A DNA stretch of 64,000 nt from QHXQ01 sp038322995 (lineage in GTDB: Bacteria; Acidobacteriota; Blastocatellia; Pyrinomonadales; Pyrinomonadaceae), in contig JBBQGM010000005.1 in the NCBI GenBank assembly GCA_038322995.1, positions 32,864 to 96,863 of the forward strand. The letters are read 5' to 3'. The first letter of the stretch is position 1. Every line of letters begins with the position of its first letter. The notes under the pieces were generated by a model, which did no database searches, was not told the origin of the DNA, and was given only the letters and a program-made list of their open reading frames with translations. Positions 26,113 to 35,116 of this stretch are shown piece by piece. A program made the position numbers and the translations under genes.

Positions 26113-26186
26113 AGAGGTCAGAGGTTAGAGCGCAGTTAGAAATCTTCTTAACTAATCTCTAACCTCCAACCTCTGCCCTCTGCTTT
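26113..26186. repeat. Heptamer-unit hairpin (AGGTCAG family) covering a stop codon
   Basis: Left arm 26113-26140 reads AGAGGTC, AGAGGTT, AGAGCGC, AGTTAGA. Right arm 26152-26186 reads CTAATCT, CTAACCT, CCAACCT, CTGCCCT, CTGCTTT, all in 7-bp register. The right arm encodes the last residues and TAG stop of the HAD gene. The same heptamer family occurs at 14824. Confidence 0.9.
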
Positions 26187-27040
26187 AGAATGAATTCTTC
26201 AATTGCGACGGCGACGCCGTCCTCGTCGTTCGACGCCGTGACGTGAACGCCCGCGAGTTGGCGCAAGGCCGGTTCGGCGTTGGCGACGATGACGCGTGTG
26301 CCGGCGTATTCGAGCATCTCCACGTCGTTGTGATTATCGCCTACGGCCATCACCTGGGCGCGCGGGATGCCATACGCTTGCGCGACCGCCGCTAGCCCTG
26401 TGCCCTTCGACACGTCTGGGTGCAGTACGTCCACCAGCCCGAATTGCTTGGCCGGATAGACCGTGACCATTAGCTTCACCTGTGCGGCCAATTCCTGGCG
26501 CAAGACTTCGCTCAAGCGCAGCATGCCTGTGTCCGTGCCCGAAAAGGCGATGTGGACGGGCGGATGATCGAGATAAGCTTCGAGCGACGCGACGCGCACG
26601 ATGGCCGCGTCGGCCTCCGCGCCATGTATGCGCCGCGCCCAGGCCATGTACTCAAAGGCGGGCCGGTTCGCCTCGTCGATGTGATCGTAGACCAGCACGC
26701 CGGGGCCGGCCGCGTCGTCGCTCACGAGCGGATCGGCGTTGTGCGCGCGGCCGACGCGCAAGACCGCGTGCGCGGCCGCAAGCGGTAGATGAATGGCCGC
26801 GACGGTCTCCAACGTGCGCGCGTGTTTGGTCAGTGCGCCGTTGTGTGCGATGACCGGCACGTCCAAACCTAGTTCGAGCGCGAGCGGGCGCGCATCGCGA
26901 AAGCGCCGGCCCGTAACGAGCGCGACGCGCACGCCCCGTTCGCGCGCCAACGCAAGCGCGCGCCGGTTGCGGGCAGACACAAGACCATGCGAATTGAGCA
27001 GCGTCCCGTCGAGATCGAGCGCGAGCAGACGAACAGACAT
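26159..27040 (-). CDS. Cof-type HAD-IIB phosphatase
   Basis: A 293-residue haloacid-dehalogenase hydrolase. Motif I is LLALDLDGTLLNSHG with the nucleophile and acid/base aspartates, motif II is RVALVTGRRF, and motifs III/IV are the K in SKGTGLAAVAQAYG and MAVGDNHNDVEML. The C2B cap sits between. Such enzymes dephosphorylate small sugar phosphates, nucleotides or cofactors; the substrate is not predictable. The ATG at 27040 sets the family N-terminus (MSVRLLALDLDGT). The C-terminal ILKQRAEVGG and the stop lie in a heptamer repeat arm, so the tail may have been altered by the repeat. Confidence 0.9.
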   Translation of the reverse strand: MSVRLLALDLDGTLLNSHGLVSARNRRALALARERGVRVALVTGRRFRDARPLALELGLDVPVIAHNGALTKHARTLETVAAIHLPLAAAHAVLRVGRAHNADPLVSDDAAGPGVLVYDHIDEANRPAFEYMAWARRIHGAEADAAIVRVASLEAYLDHPPVHIAFSGTDTGMLRLSEVLRQELAAQVKLMVTVYPAKQFGLVDVLHPDVSKGTGLAAVAQAYGIPRAQVMAVGDNHNDVEMLEYAGTRVIVANAEPALRQLAGVHVTASNDEDGVAVAIEEFILKQRAEVGG

Positions 27041-27045
27041 AACAG

Positions 27046-27119
27046 CAGTGACGAGTGACAAGTGATAAGTGCTAAGTCGAAGCAAGAGTTTAACTCGTCA
27101 CTTGGCACTTGTCACTTGG
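27046..27119. repeat. Heptamer-unit hairpin (AAGTGAC family)
   Basis: Left arm 27046-27080 reads CAGTGAC, GAGTGAC, AAGTGAT, AAGTGCT, AAGTCGA. Right arm 27099-27119 reads CACTTGG, CACTTGT, CACTTGG. It starts 5 bp upstream of the HAD gene's ATG, so here it lies on the 5' side, in the divergent region toward thrC. Confidence 0.88.
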
Positions 27120-27331
27120 CCTTCTTTGCGGGTGCAACATGTTTGCTCCACCTGACGGAAGGAAAGCGGCGGGCGTATGATGCGGGCCGAAAAAGTGGCG
27201 GGCAAAGAACGACTGCGCGGCCGCGCCGCGCGCCGGTGCTAGTTGCGTTAGTCTGTGGTTCCTCGATGATTTTCCGGCGAAAACCAAATGTTTTTAACTG
27301 CCACAACAAGCTGAAAGGATGACCCAAAATA

Positions 27332-28495
27332 ATGTACGTGACCCATCTTGAATGCGCGGCGTGTGGTCGCAAATACGAGGCACAACGCTTGCACAACCTA
27401 TGCACGGAATGCGGCAAGCCGCTGTTGGTGCGTTATGACCTGGCGCGGGCGGGGCGCTCGCTGACGAAAGAAAATTTACGTGGAAGGCGGAGTGATTTAT
27501 GGCGTTACCGCGAAGTGCTGCCCGTCGCGCACGACGAAAACATCGTCTCGCTCGGCGAAGGTTGGACGCCGCTCTTGCATGCCGCGCGGTTAGGCGCGCA
27601 GTTGGCTCTGCCACATTTGTACATCAAGGACGAAGGGCAGAATCCGACGCAGAGTTTCAAGGCGCGCGGCATGACGGCGGCGGTCTCGATGGCGAAAGAG
27701 TTGGGCGCGCACAAACTGGCCGTGCCCTCGGCGGGTAACGCGGCGGGCGCGCTCGCCGCTTACGCCGCCCGCGCCGGGATCGAAGCGTTCATCTTCATGC
27801 CGCAGGACACGCCGCGCGCCAACGTCATCGAATGCGAGCAAACGGGCGCACACGTCACGTTGCTGCCAGGCTTGATTACGGACTGTGGCGCGGAGGTCGG
27901 GCGACGCAAAGCGGCGGAAGGCTGGTTCGACGTTTCGACTTTGAAAGAACCGTATCGCGTCGAAGGCAAGAAGACGCTCGGCTACGAGTTGGCGGAACAG
28001 ATGCATTGGACGCTGCCCGACGTGATCATTTATCCGACCGGCGGCGGCACAGGCTTAATCGGGATGTGGAAAGCGTTCGACGAAATGGAAGCAATGGGCT
28101 GGATCGACAGCAAACGGCCGCGCATGGTCACGGTGCAAGCGGCGGGCTGCGCGCCGATTGTGCGCGCGTTCGAGCAAGGGCAACGCTTCGCCGATGAGTT
28201 CCCGGACGCCGCCACGACCGCATCGGGTCTGCGCGTGCCGAAGGCCATCGGCGACTTCCTGATCCTTGATGCCCTGCGTGCCTCCGGCGGCACAGCCGTC
28301 GCGGTCACGGACGCGGAGTTAATCGCCGCCACACGCGAGATCGGCGCAGCCGAAGGATTATTTTGCGCGCCCGAAGGCGCAGCCTGTCTGCCCGCGCTCA
28401 AGCAACTGCTCGCCGCCGGCCAAGTCAGCGCGGACGAGCGCATCGTCCTCTTCAACACGGGCGCGGGCGTGAAGTATTTGGAGAGCTATTCGTGA
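27332..28495 (+). CDS. thrC: Threonine synthase
   Basis: Converts O-phosphohomoserine to threonine with PLP. The 387-residue protein has an N-terminal zinc ribbon (CAACG at about 9-13 and CTEC at about 29-32), then the fold-type II PLP domain: the Schiff-base lysine is in NPTQSFKARG, the phosphate-binding loop is PSAGNAAGALAAYAARAG, and IIYPTGGGTGLIG completes the cofactor site. FNTGAGVKYLESY is the expected C-terminus. The ATG at 27332 follows AAAGGATGA. The stop TGA overlaps the GTG of the next gene. Length and motifs are typical of the archaeal/bacterial ThrC class with a zinc ribbon. Confidence 0.93.
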   Translation: MYVTHLECAACGRKYEAQRLHNLCTECGKPLLVRYDLARAGRSLTKENLRGRRSDLWRYREVLPVAHDENIVSLGEGWTPLLHAARLGAQLALPHLYIKDEGQNPTQSFKARGMTAAVSMAKELGAHKLAVPSAGNAAGALAAYAARAGIEAFIFMPQDTPRANVIECEQTGAHVTLLPGLITDCGAEVGRRKAAEGWFDVSTLKEPYRVEGKKTLGYELAEQMHWTLPDVIIYPTGGGTGLIGMWKAFDEMEAMGWIDSKRPRMVTVQAAGCAPIVRAFEQGQRFADEFPDAATTASGLRVPKAIGDFLILDALRASGGTAVAVTDAELIAATREIGAAEGLFCAPEGAACLPALKQLLAAGQVSADERIVLFNTGAGVKYLESYS

Positions 28496-28956
28496 TCCGA
28501 ACTCTTTTACAGGTAGTTGCAATCTCCCTGAGTCTCAGATGTGCTGTGGTTGCTCAGGAGAGTGATTGGCTTCGTTGCACTGCTGGCGCATACAGCATCA
28601 ATGCAAAGGGTGCGGGGCGACTCATCAAGTCTATCGAGTTTAGCGCTAACTCCGCTGAGGAGAGGTTGACTAACAAGACGTTCAAATTGCCGGGCGGCAA
28701 GTTGTACGTCATCGCAAGCGTGTTTCCAACAGATGAGTCTATGGCATCCGCGCATGGCGCAGACTCCGTACAACTCGGTATTGCGTTAGCGAGCAACAAA
28801 CTAGCACAGGCTTTTGCCGCGTCGCACTATGCCGTGGCAGAGGTCTCGTTTAATACCTTCGACACAGCGCGCGTGCAAAGCGCTGTTCGCACGGGCAACC
28901 GGCGTCTGCTCCTCTGGATGGAGTGTTGGGATAGTACGCTCGAAAAACAGAAATAG
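28492..28956 (+). CDS. Small secreted protein of unknown function
   Basis: A 154-residue protein beginning at a GTG that overlaps the thrC stop (GTGA). Residues 1-22 (IRTLLQVVAISLSLRCAVVA) form a signal peptide. The mature part has ECWDSTLEKQK at the end and no family I recognise. Its base composition and codon use are visibly less GC-rich than neighbouring genes, so it may have been acquired recently although it is translationally coupled to thrC. Candidates such as a periplasmic ligand-binding or cupin-like fold cannot be supported. Confidence 0.65.
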   Translation: MIRTLLQVVAISLSLRCAVVAQESDWLRCTAGAYSINAKGAGRLIKSIEFSANSAEERLTNKTFKLPGGKLYVIASVFPTDESMASAHGADSVQLGIALASNKLAQAFAASHYAVAEVSFNTFDTARVQSAVRTGNRRLLLWMECWDSTLEKQK

Positions 28957-28970
28957 AGGCGGCAAGGATC

Positions 28971-29303
28971 GTGAAGCGAAGTAAACACAGCTTGCTGTGG
29001 CTGGTGGCGACGCTGAATCTTGTAGGACTGACTTGCCTGTGCGCGATGGCGGGCACGCGCGAGCCGCTGGCGGGGCCGAGTCCGAACACGGCGGGCGATG
29101 TGAGTGCGGCGCTCGGCTCAATCGGCTTCACGTTGATGCTGCCGGGCAGTTTCTTCGCCGCGTCAACTTTTGTGTGCGCGCATGCGCTAGCATGGACGGA
29201 CGCGGCGGCGCGCGGGGTCTGGTACGGCACGGCGGTGCTGATCAATCTAATGCTGGCGTGGAAATTCGGCGCGTCTTATGAGTTGGCGCGTAACGTGGGC
29301 TGA
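28971..29303 (+). CDS. Small membrane protein
   Basis: A 110-residue protein starting at GTG 28971 behind a GGCAAGGAT RBS. Hydrophobic segments are at about 9-27 (LWLVATLNLVGLTCLCAMA), 48-70 (SIGFTLMLPGSFFAASTFVC) and 84-100. No family is recognised. The spacing of 14 bp to the upstream gene and 20 bp to the downstream TPR gene suggests one operon of envelope proteins. Confidence 0.65.
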   Translation: MKRSKHSLLWLVATLNLVGLTCLCAMAGTREPLAGPSPNTAGDVSAALGSIGFTLMLPGSFFAASTFVCAHALAWTDAAARGVWYGTAVLINLMLAWKFGASYELARNVG

Positions 29304-29323
29304 CATCAGCGGGAGAGTGTGTG

Positions 29324-30676
29324 ATGAAAGTTTGTCTGGCAAAAGCGTTGGTCTGGCTGCACGGGTTCGTGTTGCTGCTGGTCATCGCGCTCGCGGTTTA
29401 CGGCATCGCGCGCGGGCAAGAGCGGCTAACGCCGACGGTGCAGCCGTCGGCGGCGAGCAAACCAGCGGCGGTGAAAACAACGCCGCCAGCGGACGCGCGT
29501 GGGCCGTTCGACGAGTTGCGCAAGGCGGGCTTCGATGCGCTGTACAGCCTCGACTACGAGGGCGCGCGGCGCAAATTCAAAGAGTTGGCGCAAGCCTATC
29601 CCGATCATCCGGCGGGGTCGCAGTTCCTCGCCACGAGTTTGTGGCTGGAGACTTTGAACAAGTCGCGGCGATTGCAGTCGGGGCTGTACAACAACGATGC
29701 CTTCTACGCGCAGAAAGAGGACAAGGTCGATCCGGCCATCGTCGCGCAGTTTCGCGAGTGGACGCGGACGGCTAAAGCGTTGGCCGAAGCGCGTTTGAAA
29801 CAGAACCCGCACGACGCGGAGGCGCTCTATTTTCTCGGCGCGACGCAAGGGCTGAAAGCCTCGTTTGAAGGCGCGGTCGAACGGCGCTTCATCGCGGCCT
29901 TGCGCGATGGCTCGGACGCGGTTGATAAGCACCGCGACGTGGTCAAACTCGATCCCGCTTATCAAGATGCACGGATCACCATCGGCATGTACGACTATAT
30001 CCTCGGCGGCTTGCCGTTCCCCGTGCGCGTCCTCGCTGGTCTGACCGGCAATCGTGGCTCGAAGAAGCGGGGGTTGGGCGCGCTCGAACAGGTGGCGCGC
30101 GAAGGTACTTGGGCCCGCGACGATGCCAAGACGCTGCTCATCCCGCTGTACAAACGCGAGCGGCGATTTTTGGACGCGCTCAAGTTGACGCGCGAATTGG
30201 CGGCTGCGTATCCGCGCAACTATCTGTTCAAATTAGAGACGGCCGACGCGCTCGGCGCGCAGGCCGCCGTCGAGCGCAAGAGCAACAACGAAACGGCCGC
30301 TAATACTTACGAGCGGGAAGCGTTTGGCATCTTCGACGCGCTGCTACGCGAGCGCGATGCGAACGTGGCACGCTCGCTCGATCTGATCCATTACCAGTAC
30401 GGCGAGGCGCTGTTTGTCGCGGGCCAAACGGAGCGCGCGGCGAAGGAATATCTGGCGGCCGCAGCGGCCGTCGGCGCGGAAGCGAATCAGGCGACGCTCG
30501 CGCGACTGCGTGCGGCGCAGGCGCTCGACCTCGCGGGCCAGCGCAAAGAGGCATTGGCGCAGTATCAAGCGGTGCTGACGCGGCCCAATGTTTACGATTC
30601 GCAGGACGAGGCGAAGAAGGGCCTACGCGAGCCGTACCACAAGCCGGAGCCGAAGCGACAGGGCGACGAGAACTAA
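29324..30676 (+). CDS. Membrane-anchored TPR protein
   Basis: A 450-residue protein with an N-terminal membrane anchor or uncleaved signal at about 8-30 (VWLHGFVLLLVIALAVYGIA). A proline/alanine linker follows, then TPR-like helical pairs (LYSLDYEGARRKFKELAQAY, LYFLGATQGLKASFEGAVE, YLAAAAAVGAEANQATLARL). The central segment with MYDYILGGLPFPVRVLAGLTG resembles tetratricopeptide lipoprotein-like proteins of unknown role in Acidobacteria. An ATG at 29324 is used because GGGAG lies 9 nt upstream; the GTG one codon earlier is possible. It is the third gene of the small-envelope-protein operon. Confidence 0.8.
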   Translation: MKVCLAKALVWLHGFVLLLVIALAVYGIARGQERLTPTVQPSAASKPAAVKTTPPADARGPFDELRKAGFDALYSLDYEGARRKFKELAQAYPDHPAGSQFLATSLWLETLNKSRRLQSGLYNNDAFYAQKEDKVDPAIVAQFREWTRTAKALAEARLKQNPHDAEALYFLGATQGLKASFEGAVERRFIAALRDGSDAVDKHRDVVKLDPAYQDARITIGMYDYILGGLPFPVRVLAGLTGNRGSKKRGLGALEQVAREGTWARDDAKTLLIPLYKRERRFLDALKLTRELAAAYPRNYLFKLETADALGAQAAVERKSNNETAANTYEREAFGIFDALLRERDANVARSLDLIHYQYGEALFVAGQTERAAKEYLAAAAAVGAEANQATLARLRAAQALDLAGQRKEALAQYQAVLTRPNVYDSQDEAKKGLREPYHKPEPKRQGDEN

Positions 30677-30707
30677 CATTAAGCAACCGACGGACGAGAT
30701 AAACAAG

Positions 30708-32078
30708 ATGTGTGAACAACTGATAGAACAAGGAGCGGGGGCGGCGGTCGGCTCGCGCATGTACGCGGTGCAGGAAGCGCCGGCACAAACAAACGCGGCG
30801 CATAAAGTTCGGCGGGCCGGCGGCGCGGACGTCACGCGCCCGCGCCGGCTGTTGTTGTGTCTCGACGGCGTGCCGTTCGAAATGATGCGGGCGGCGCAAG
30901 CGCGCGGACTGTTCGCGGGCTTCAACGAGCCGGCGGGTTTGCTCTCACCGTTTCCGACGATGACGAACATCGCGCTCGCCTCAATGCTCAAGGCCAGCGC
31001 GCCGCTCGGCTACGAGTCGTTATATTTTGACCGCAAGGCGCAGGAGTTACGCGGCGGCGTGCAGAAGTACATCGGCCGGCGCACGCCCGACAAAGTGCCT
31101 TCGACCTACATGGACGAGCTTGATTATCAAGAGCCGCTGCCGTTCGAGTTTCTGGTTTATGTCGCGCCCGATGCGATCTGGCGTGCGGACATGCGCCGCT
31201 TCCGTGAACGCTTTCGCGCCGCGCCGCGCGACCGCGATTACTTTGGTTTCCTCAAAGGCACGGACGGCTTGCTGCACATTCGTGGGCCCGAAAAACTTCA
31301 GCCCGCGCTCGAATCGCTCGACGTTATCTTGCGCGAACTGCAAGCCTGGTGCGGGCGCGAGACGGAGGTCGTGCTGTTCTCCGACCACGGCATGAATGTA
31401 GCAAAGGTGCGCAAGATTCATTTGCAGACGCACCTGCGCGAACAGGGCTACGAAGTGAAGTCGGTATTGCGTGGCGGCGGCGCGCGGAGCGTCGCATTGC
31501 CGGCCTTCGGGATGATCGGGTTCGCCGCGCTCTACTGCGCTGCCGAGACCGACCCGGCCGCGCTCGCCGCCACGCTCGCGCCGCTCGCAGGCGTGGATTT
31601 TAGTCTCTATCGGGAAGGCGCGGACGCCGTCATCGTCCACGGCGCACGCGGTCGGGCGCGCATTCGTCGCGCACAGCATGGTGCGGGCGCGCGTTATGCA
31701 TATTATGCAATCGACGGCGATCCGCTTGAACTTGCGCCGACGCTCGGCGCGTTGCAAGCGGCGGGCGAGTTGGACGCGCACGGCTTCGCCGCCGACGCCG
31801 CCTGGTTCGCGCGCACGGGCGCGCACGCTTATCCGGACGCGCTCTACAATTTATACGAAGCGATGCACGGGCCGCGCATACGCAACGCGGCCGACGTGCT
31901 CGTCAGCACGCGCGACGGCTATTACTACGGCGCAACAGTCCTAAGTCGCTTCATCCGACTCCACGCCACGCACGGCAACGCGCGGCGGCAAAGCACAACC
32001 GCTTTTCTCATGTCCACGCACCGCACCTTCGCGCCCTTCGTGCGCGGGACAGAGGCGCGGCCGTTATTGCGCGCGTAA
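30708..32078 (+). CDS. Alkaline-phosphatase-superfamily phosphodiesterase
   Basis: A 456-residue cytoplasmic protein. The metal/nucleophile motifs of the nucleotide pyrophosphatase/phosphodiesterase branch are visible: RLLLCLDGVPFEMM (first Asp), LSPFPTMTNIALASM (nucleophile Thr), EVVLFSDHGMNV (Asp-His), and LHATHGNARRQST near the C-terminus (His). It would hydrolyse a phospho-ester or anhydride. The ATG at 30708 is chosen; an upstream in-frame start would overlap the TPR gene in a basic, unrelated stretch. It follows the TPR gene by 31 bp and converges with the DJ-1/PfpI gene with only 3 bp between them. Confidence 0.85.
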   Translation: MCEQLIEQGAGAAVGSRMYAVQEAPAQTNAAHKVRRAGGADVTRPRRLLLCLDGVPFEMMRAAQARGLFAGFNEPAGLLSPFPTMTNIALASMLKASAPLGYESLYFDRKAQELRGGVQKYIGRRTPDKVPSTYMDELDYQEPLPFEFLVYVAPDAIWRADMRRFRERFRAAPRDRDYFGFLKGTDGLLHIRGPEKLQPALESLDVILRELQAWCGRETEVVLFSDHGMNVAKVRKIHLQTHLREQGYEVKSVLRGGGARSVALPAFGMIGFAALYCAAETDPAALAATLAPLAGVDFSLYREGADAVIVHGARGRARIRRAQHGAGARYAYYAIDGDPLELAPTLGALQAAGELDAHGFAADAAWFARTGAHAYPDALYNLYEAMHGPRIRNAADVLVSTRDGYYYGATVLSRFIRLHATHGNARRQSTTAFLMSTHRTFAPFVRGTEARPLLRA

Positions 32079-32081
32079 TGC

Positions 32082-32663
32082 TTATGTGCGCTTGCTAATT
32101 TGTGAACTGTCAGGATAGTCCATCTGCCGGCTGATCTGCGTGCGCACGTCCGCGCCCGCGAATTTTTCGACAAGATACAAGCCCAGATCAATCCCCGCGG
32201 TGACGCCGCCGGCCGTTATCACCCGGCCGGCATCAACGATTCTTTCTTGCCCGACTGCGGCACAGAATGGCGCGAGGTCGGCGTAGGCGGTGTGGTGCGT
32301 TGTCGCTCGTTGGCCCTTGAGAAAGCCGGCCGCGCCCAAGAGTAGCGCGCCGGTGCAGACCGAAGTTTTCAACGGACAAGCGGCGGCCGTCCGCAACCAT
32401 GCGATGAACGATTGATCGTTAACGAGTGCGCCTGCGCCGTGCCCGCCCGCGACGACGAGCAGGTCATAGTCGGCGAGCGATTCAGCAACTTTGGTCGGGG
32501 TAAAGCGCAAGCCCCGGTCGTCAGTCACCGTGCGCGTGCGGGCGCAGATGTCCCAACCGAGATCGGGCCGGAAGTTCATTGTCTTGAGGCGCGTGAGCGG
32601 ATCGTAGATACCGACGAAATCAAGCGCGGTCAGCCGGTCGAAAATGACGAAAGCGATTTGCAT
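32082..32663 (-). CDS. DJ-1/PfpI family protein, isocyanide-hydratase-like
   Basis: A 193-residue class I glutamine-amidotransferase-like fold. The N-terminus MQIAFVIFDRLTALDFVG is typical of the PfpI/InhA branch, with DYDLLVVAGGHGAGAL, and the nucleophile cysteine in TSVCTGALLLGAAGFLKG followed by ATTHHTAYADL. The active-site cysteine is present. Members include isocyanide hydratases and glyoxalase-like enzymes; I cannot choose between them. The ATG at 32663 fits the family start. The stop is 3 bp from the stop of the phosphatase-superfamily gene on the other strand. Confidence 0.88.
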   Translation of the reverse strand: MQIAFVIFDRLTALDFVGIYDPLTRLKTMNFRPDLGWDICARTRTVTDDRGLRFTPTKVAESLADYDLLVVAGGHGAGALVNDQSFIAWLRTAAACPLKTSVCTGALLLGAAGFLKGQRATTHHTAYADLAPFCAAVGQERIVDAGRVITAGGVTAGIDLGLYLVEKFAGADVRTQISRQMDYPDSSQISKRT

Positions 32664-32692
32664 GGAGAGCGCGAGTAGGCAAAGCAAGACAC

Positions 32693-32738
32693 GGCGGGCA
32701 GGATTAACAGTTAAGCCAAACTGTTAATCCGGCCCGCC
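32693..32738 (-). terminator. Strong hairpin after the first Lamin-tail gene
   Basis: Arms 32693-32712 and 32719-32738 pair over 20 bp with one mismatch and a 6-nt loop, 18 bp past the stop at 32756. Its GC core (GGCGGGC) resembles that of the 35050 hairpin. No clean U-tract follows. Confidence 0.7.
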
Positions 32739-32755
32739 GCCTGTTGCCCGGTTGC

Positions 32756-34849
32756 TTATGGTAACGCTTCGATGTTGATGAAGAAGCGATACGCGCCGCT
32801 CTGTTGCACGCCGAGTCGGAACTCGACATTGATGGCTGCGCCGGGCGCAAGCGGCTGCGCGACGGTGATCGTGCTGGCGGCCAGCGACGAGTTCAGCCCA
32901 CCGCCGCGCGTTTGCGCGATGTTGGCCTGCTCCAGCGTCAGCCCGCTCACTTGCGTCGAGCCGCCGCCCGTGATTATGACCGTGCTGCTTGATGACGTGA
33001 GCGCCCGCAGATCGGCCGTGCCCGCAGGCGCGCCGCCGACTGTACAGGGCGCGATGGTGCAGGTCGTGATGTCCACGATGCGGAAGCGCAGGCGCGTGAT
33101 GGACGTGCCCGTCGTGTTGGTGAACTTGCGCCGGATCGTGAGCGTGCCGAGTGTGCCGTTGGTCACCGGCGCAGGGTCGCGCACGCGGTTGGGTGCGGCG
33201 TTCGCGCCGGCCGGCGGATCAATCAACCCGGCTTTAAGTTGCGCGTTGCGCTGGATGGGACTGACGGTGCTTTCAGGCCCCGGTGCGCCGAGCGTGGCTT
33301 GCACGCCGCCGTAACTCCCGCCGTCAGTGGCGACAAAGACGAAGTCGTTGGCGTTGTTATTGGTGTCCTGTGATTGGCCGCCCGACAATTTGCGCACGAA
33401 GCTGTAGTTGCCATTGTTCGCGCCGGGCGAGGCGAGGCCCGCGCCTTCGCGGTAGAGCGCGTTTGGCTCGGCCGTGAAGCCGGCCGCGTCAAGTCTGTGC
33501 GCGGCGTCGAGCGCGGCCGCGTTGGTGGTGTTGAAGAGGGCGACGCCGCCATCGTCGGGGACATCAGCCCCAAGCTGGAAGAACACGTCGGCGCTGGCAT
33601 AGTTGAACAAACTGTAGCCGTTGCCGTTGCCCGCTAGATAGTGGCCGCGCGCCGGGATGTATGTGCCGTTCGGAATGATAATCGAGGGGGGCGCGCCGCC
33701 GCCCACTTGCCGCGATCCTTGCAAGAGCCAGCCCGAAGTGCCGTCCGTCACGTTGACGGTGATGCCTTGCGCGGTGTTGTTCGTGACCTCGACGAACTCA
33801 TCGCTCGCGCCGAAGGCTTGGCCCCGAAAGCGGAACTCGCTGATCAGCACGTCGCCGGGATTAGGTGCCGTGGTGCGGATAAAGTTGACGATGAAGTTGC
33901 CGTTGAAGGCGCGGTTGCCCGTCCCGCCGAAGGTGCGGCTGGCCGGGAAGAAACTGAAGCCCGCCTGCGTGGCCGCAACCGTATAGGTACTGTTCGCCGT
34001 CAGACCTGTGAAGGCATAATCGCCCGTGCCGTCGGTCGTGATTGTGGCCGCGGCTGCGCCGCTCAAGGTCACGTCCACGCCGCTGAGCGGATTACCGTCG
34101 GGGTCGGACACGCGCCCGGCGATAAAGCGCGTAGTGTTATTCGTGCCGGTGAAGACGAGCGTCTGCCCGTTGCGGATCGCGTTGCTGCCGAAGCATTCAT
34201 ACTCGGTAAACGTCGTGCCCGTGCCCTGCTGCACGCCGACGGCGGCTTCGCGCCCCGCGCCCGGCACTGTGCCATAGACGACATCGAAGCGGTTCTGCCC
34301 CTCGTAGAGCCGAATCTCGAAATCGAGACTGCCGGGCTGATTGCCGAGCAGCGACGCACGCCACTCGATGTTAAAGATGCGATTCGGCGCGCTGCCGCTC
34401 GTGGAGGTGAAGATACCCTCATTTGTGCCGCCGATGGTTAGATCGCCCTGATGCGCGTAGATGGCGTAGCTGTACGCGGCGATGGGCAGGCAGGCGTCGA
34501 GCGGTAACACCGGTGAGTTACTGGCGAACTGCGCGTTCCCATTCGTGTTGACGTTGACGGCCGAGAACGCTGTGTCGTAAAGCGTGTAGTTGAAGGGCAG
34601 CGCGACCGTGGCCACGCAGTCGTCGCCGGCCGTGCCGCCACCGCAGTTGAAGCCGGTCACAGCGGTTGCGCCGGGCACGACCGCGCCGGTTGTCTGTGCG
34701 ATCTGGTAGTTGCTGACGCCGCTCACGCCAGTCGGGGCCAATTTGCTGCTGTGTTGCGACTTGACCTGCGCCTGCTGCGCAGTCGGATAGATTAGGCCGA
34801 GCGCAAAGGCCGCGCTGAGTGCGAGCGAAAAACGGACGAGAAAACGCAT
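32756..34849 (-). CDS. Secreted Lamin-tail-domain protein with carboxypeptidase-regulatory-like domain
   Basis: A 697-residue exported protein. The signal peptide is RFLVRFSLALSAAFALGLIY. A beta-rich N-terminal part with a C-x8-C pair comes first, then a carboxypeptidase-regulatory-like module (DPDGNPLSGVDVTLSGAA, FTGLTANSTYTVAATQAGF, about 245-325), then a Lamin-tail domain (about 335-480; GDVLISEFRFRG, FVEVTNNT). The C-terminal 170 residues (NAQLKAGLIDPPAG, RKFTNTTGTSITRLRFRIVD) closely match those of the neighbouring protein. Its role is probably surface adhesion or scaffolding. A GAGGAG RBS precedes the ATG at 34849. Confidence 0.85.
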   Translation of the reverse strand: MRFLVRFSLALSAAFALGLIYPTAQQAQVKSQHSSKLAPTGVSGVSNYQIAQTTGAVVPGATAVTGFNCGGGTAGDDCVATVALPFNYTLYDTAFSAVNVNTNGNAQFASNSPVLPLDACLPIAAYSYAIYAHQGDLTIGGTNEGIFTSTSGSAPNRIFNIEWRASLLGNQPGSLDFEIRLYEGQNRFDVVYGTVPGAGREAAVGVQQGTGTTFTEYECFGSNAIRNGQTLVFTGTNNTTRFIAGRVSDPDGNPLSGVDVTLSGAAAATITTDGTGDYAFTGLTANSTYTVAATQAGFSFFPASRTFGGTGNRAFNGNFIVNFIRTTAPNPGDVLISEFRFRGQAFGASDEFVEVTNNTAQGITVNVTDGTSGWLLQGSRQVGGGAPPSIIIPNGTYIPARGHYLAGNGNGYSLFNYASADVFFQLGADVPDDGGVALFNTTNAAALDAAHRLDAAGFTAEPNALYREGAGLASPGANNGNYSFVRKLSGGQSQDTNNNANDFVFVATDGGSYGGVQATLGAPGPESTVSPIQRNAQLKAGLIDPPAGANAAPNRVRDPAPVTNGTLGTLTIRRKFTNTTGTSITRLRFRIVDITTCTIAPCTVGGAPAGTADLRALTSSSSTVIITGGGSTQVSGLTLEQANIAQTRGGGLNSSLAASTITVAQPLAPGAAINVEFRLGVQQSGAYRFFINIEALP

Positions 34850-35049
34850 CGTGATACTCCTCAAGAACTCTGTGGCTGATTGAATTGTGCTGCTTGGAGA
34901 CTGCCGGCCCAGTTATCGTTCTTAGGGCTGGATAGACCAGACAAACGTGCCGGGGGGTACGCGCGAAGATAACAGAGACGCGCCGGTCGGGTCAAAGCAC
35001 AAAGGCGGACAGGATCGTTTATTTTCAGTTAGCCGCTGCGGCCGGAAAA

Positions 35050-35083
35050 CGGGCGGGCCGATTTGTGCAAATCGGCCCGCCCG
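35050..35083 (-). terminator. Rho-independent terminator of the second Lamin-tail gene
   Basis: A perfect 15-bp GC-rich stem (35050-35064 with 35069-35083) closes a GTGC loop, 33 bp past the stop at 35117. Reading on the minus strand, GTTTTCC follows the stem. Confidence 0.85.
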
Positions 35084-35116
35084 CGTTGGTTGACGGCAAC
35101 TGCGTGTCGCGCCCGT

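Noticed and set aside
27332..28495. thrC product as another fold-type II PLP enzyme (e.g. threonine dehydratase)
   Set aside because: The N-terminal zinc ribbon and the C-terminal FNTGAGVKYLESY favour threonine synthase.
35050..35083. Hairpin as a mobile palindrome
   Set aside because: A perfect stem with a tetraloop and following T-run right after a stop is better explained as a terminator.
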